Shown piece after piece: positions 41,973 to 42,530 of a DNA stretch of 42,530 nucleotides. Position numbers and translations under genes: made by a program. How positions within the stretch are numbered: the stretch's first letter is position 1; the number at the start of each line of letters is the position of its first letter. The notes beneath the pieces are model-generated. The model did not search any database. It worked only from the letters and a program-made list of their open reading frames with translations, and was not told the DNA's origin. Source of the DNA: Deltaproteobacteria bacterium (GTDB lineage: Bacteria; Myxococcota_A; Polyangia; JAAYKL01); contig JAKQNG010000247.1 in NCBI GenBank assembly GCA_029565915.1, positions 1-42,530 on the forward strand, read 5' to 3'.

Positions 41973-41993
41973 CCCCGGCGGATCCCGCCGGGG
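41973..41993. repeat. REP-like hairpin
   Basis: Stem CCCCGGCGG / CCGCCGGGG with loop ATC, a relative of the neighbouring hairpins with the opposite loop orientation. Confidence 0.7.
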
Positions 41994-42054
41994 ATCATGC
42001 TGCATGGTCTGTCTGCACCATCAGGGAACCCGATGCCCGAGGCTTCAACCCCAG

Positions 42055-42075
42055 CCCGCGCAGATCCTGCGCGGG
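42055..42075. repeat. inverted copy of the REP-like hairpin
   Basis: Stem CCCGCGCAG / CTGCGCGGG with loop ATC, the exact reverse complement of the hairpins at 41753 and 41825. Flanking bases also match in inverted orientation (CTGGGGTTG versus CTGGGATTG). Inverted pairs of REP units are called BIMEs. Confidence 0.75.
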
Positions 42076-42131
42076 GCATGCGGGTCGTGTTCATGGTCGT
42101 TTTCATGGTCGCGTTCGTCATCGACCCGTCG

Positions 42132-42518
42132 TCATTCCCCATCTCCGTGATGGTCCCATTGCGCCCGGATGTAGGCAGCCACGGATTCCAATCCGTCTTC
42201 GGACACACTGTACGCTCCATAGCCGGCCTGCCATTCAAATTCCGGATGTCCGGCCTCGCGGATGCGGTGGGACATGGCCGACTTGATGCGTCGCACCAGC
42301 TCCGCAACGGAAATATCGGGACGATACCGCACCAGCAGATGCAGATGATCCCGCGTGCCGCCCCATTCCATGAACGTGCAGTCCGTTTTCATGGCGGTCT
42401 GCGCCAGCGTGTTGTCAAGGATCTCCCGGATATGCGCGGGCAGCAGGTCCAGGCGCATCTTCGTGCTCCATACCAGGTGCACAAAGAGCTTCGAATGGGA
42501 ATGGGTTGTGGGTTTCAT
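42132..42518 (-). mobile_element. Y1 (IS200-like / RAYT) transposase
   Basis: The 128-residue protein has the IS200/IS605 TnpA fold: KLFVHLVWSTK, the HUH motif in GGTRDHLHLLVRYRPDISVAELVRRIKSAMS, and the C-terminal SVAAYIRAQWDHHG with the nucleophilic Tyr. It starts near the window edge at 42518, so sequence upstream of it is missing, but the ORF itself looks complete. Hairpins lie just downstream of its stop. Together this suits either a small IS200 element or a REP-associated tyrosine transposase (RAYT) mobilising the hairpins. No accessory tnpB is present. Confidence 0.85.
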
Positions 42519-42530
42519 GAACGGACACCC

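Overview
The window is GC-rich DNA, about two thirds G+C by eye, from a Gram-negative bacterium. The most likely source is the Myxococcota / deltaproteobacterial side of the tree. The reasons are many lipoproteins with short lipoboxes, acidic Asp/Ser/Thr linkers after the lipid cysteine, an AgmX/PglI-type C-terminal domain behind a zinc-ribbon-like N-terminus, a VKOR-DsbA fusion, and two MFS-spermidine synthase fusions. This placement is inferred from gene style, not from a marker tree. The region is chromosomal: it carries pgk, ettA, smpB, rsfS, rlmH, purN, a site-2 protease and a tRNA-Leu.

Layout. Positions 1-5.4 kb hold a leftward pair: a GT-C type membrane glycosyltransferase and an MFS/spermidine-synthase/TPR fusion. 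Positions 5.5-8.6 kb run rightward: lipoprotein, purN, lipoprotein, VKOR-DsbA. Positions 8.5-11.3 kb form a leftward TetR - aminoglycoside-phosphotransferase-like - MFS efflux cassette with a clear palindromic operator over its promoter. Positions 11.4-16.6 kb run rightward: a 43-residue lipoprotein absent from the ORF track, a PQQ-propeller lipoprotein, RseP-like protease, ettA and pgk. Positions 16.7-21.6 kb hold a GH9-CBM3-like cellulase lipoprotein, a CotH-kinase lipoprotein and an RlmK-type methyltransferase. Positions 21.5-24.8 kb run leftward: smpB, a small gene and a second MFS-spermidine synthase. Positions 24.9-26.5 kb hold a PDZ lipoprotein fused to a NuoH-like membrane region. Positions 26.5-30.4 kb hold a HEAT-repeat lipoprotein, rsfS-rlmH and an AgmX/PglI-like protein. 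tRNA-Leu(CAA) is followed by a less GC-rich, gene-poor stretch with a perfect palindrome and a degenerate GIY-YIG-like gene. Positions 31.5-37.2 kb hold a glutamine amidotransferase, a CE2-type esterase lipoprotein, a frameshifted parallel beta-helix lipoprotein, a FAM20-like kinase lipoprotein and a frameshifted histidine kinase. Positions 37.2-41.7 kb hold a phosphoribosyltransferase-like protein, a large-N-domain GT51 transglycosylase, a nucleotidyltransferase and an epimerase. The right end is a cluster of REP-like hairpins next to a Y1 (IS200-like/RAYT) transposase.

Themes. A cell-surface polysaccharide toolkit (GH9, CE2, beta-helix) shares acidic linkers. It lies with two unrelated predicted extracytoplasmic kinases, CotH and a FAM20-like protein. 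The GH9-CotH gene pair is the best candidate here for an undescribed system: surface glycan hydrolysis coupled to extracytoplasmic phosphorylation. Two genes are broken at homopolymers (9 A and 7 G), so sequencing error and pseudogenisation must be told apart before either is interpreted. No CRISPR array, rRNA or prophage was seen.
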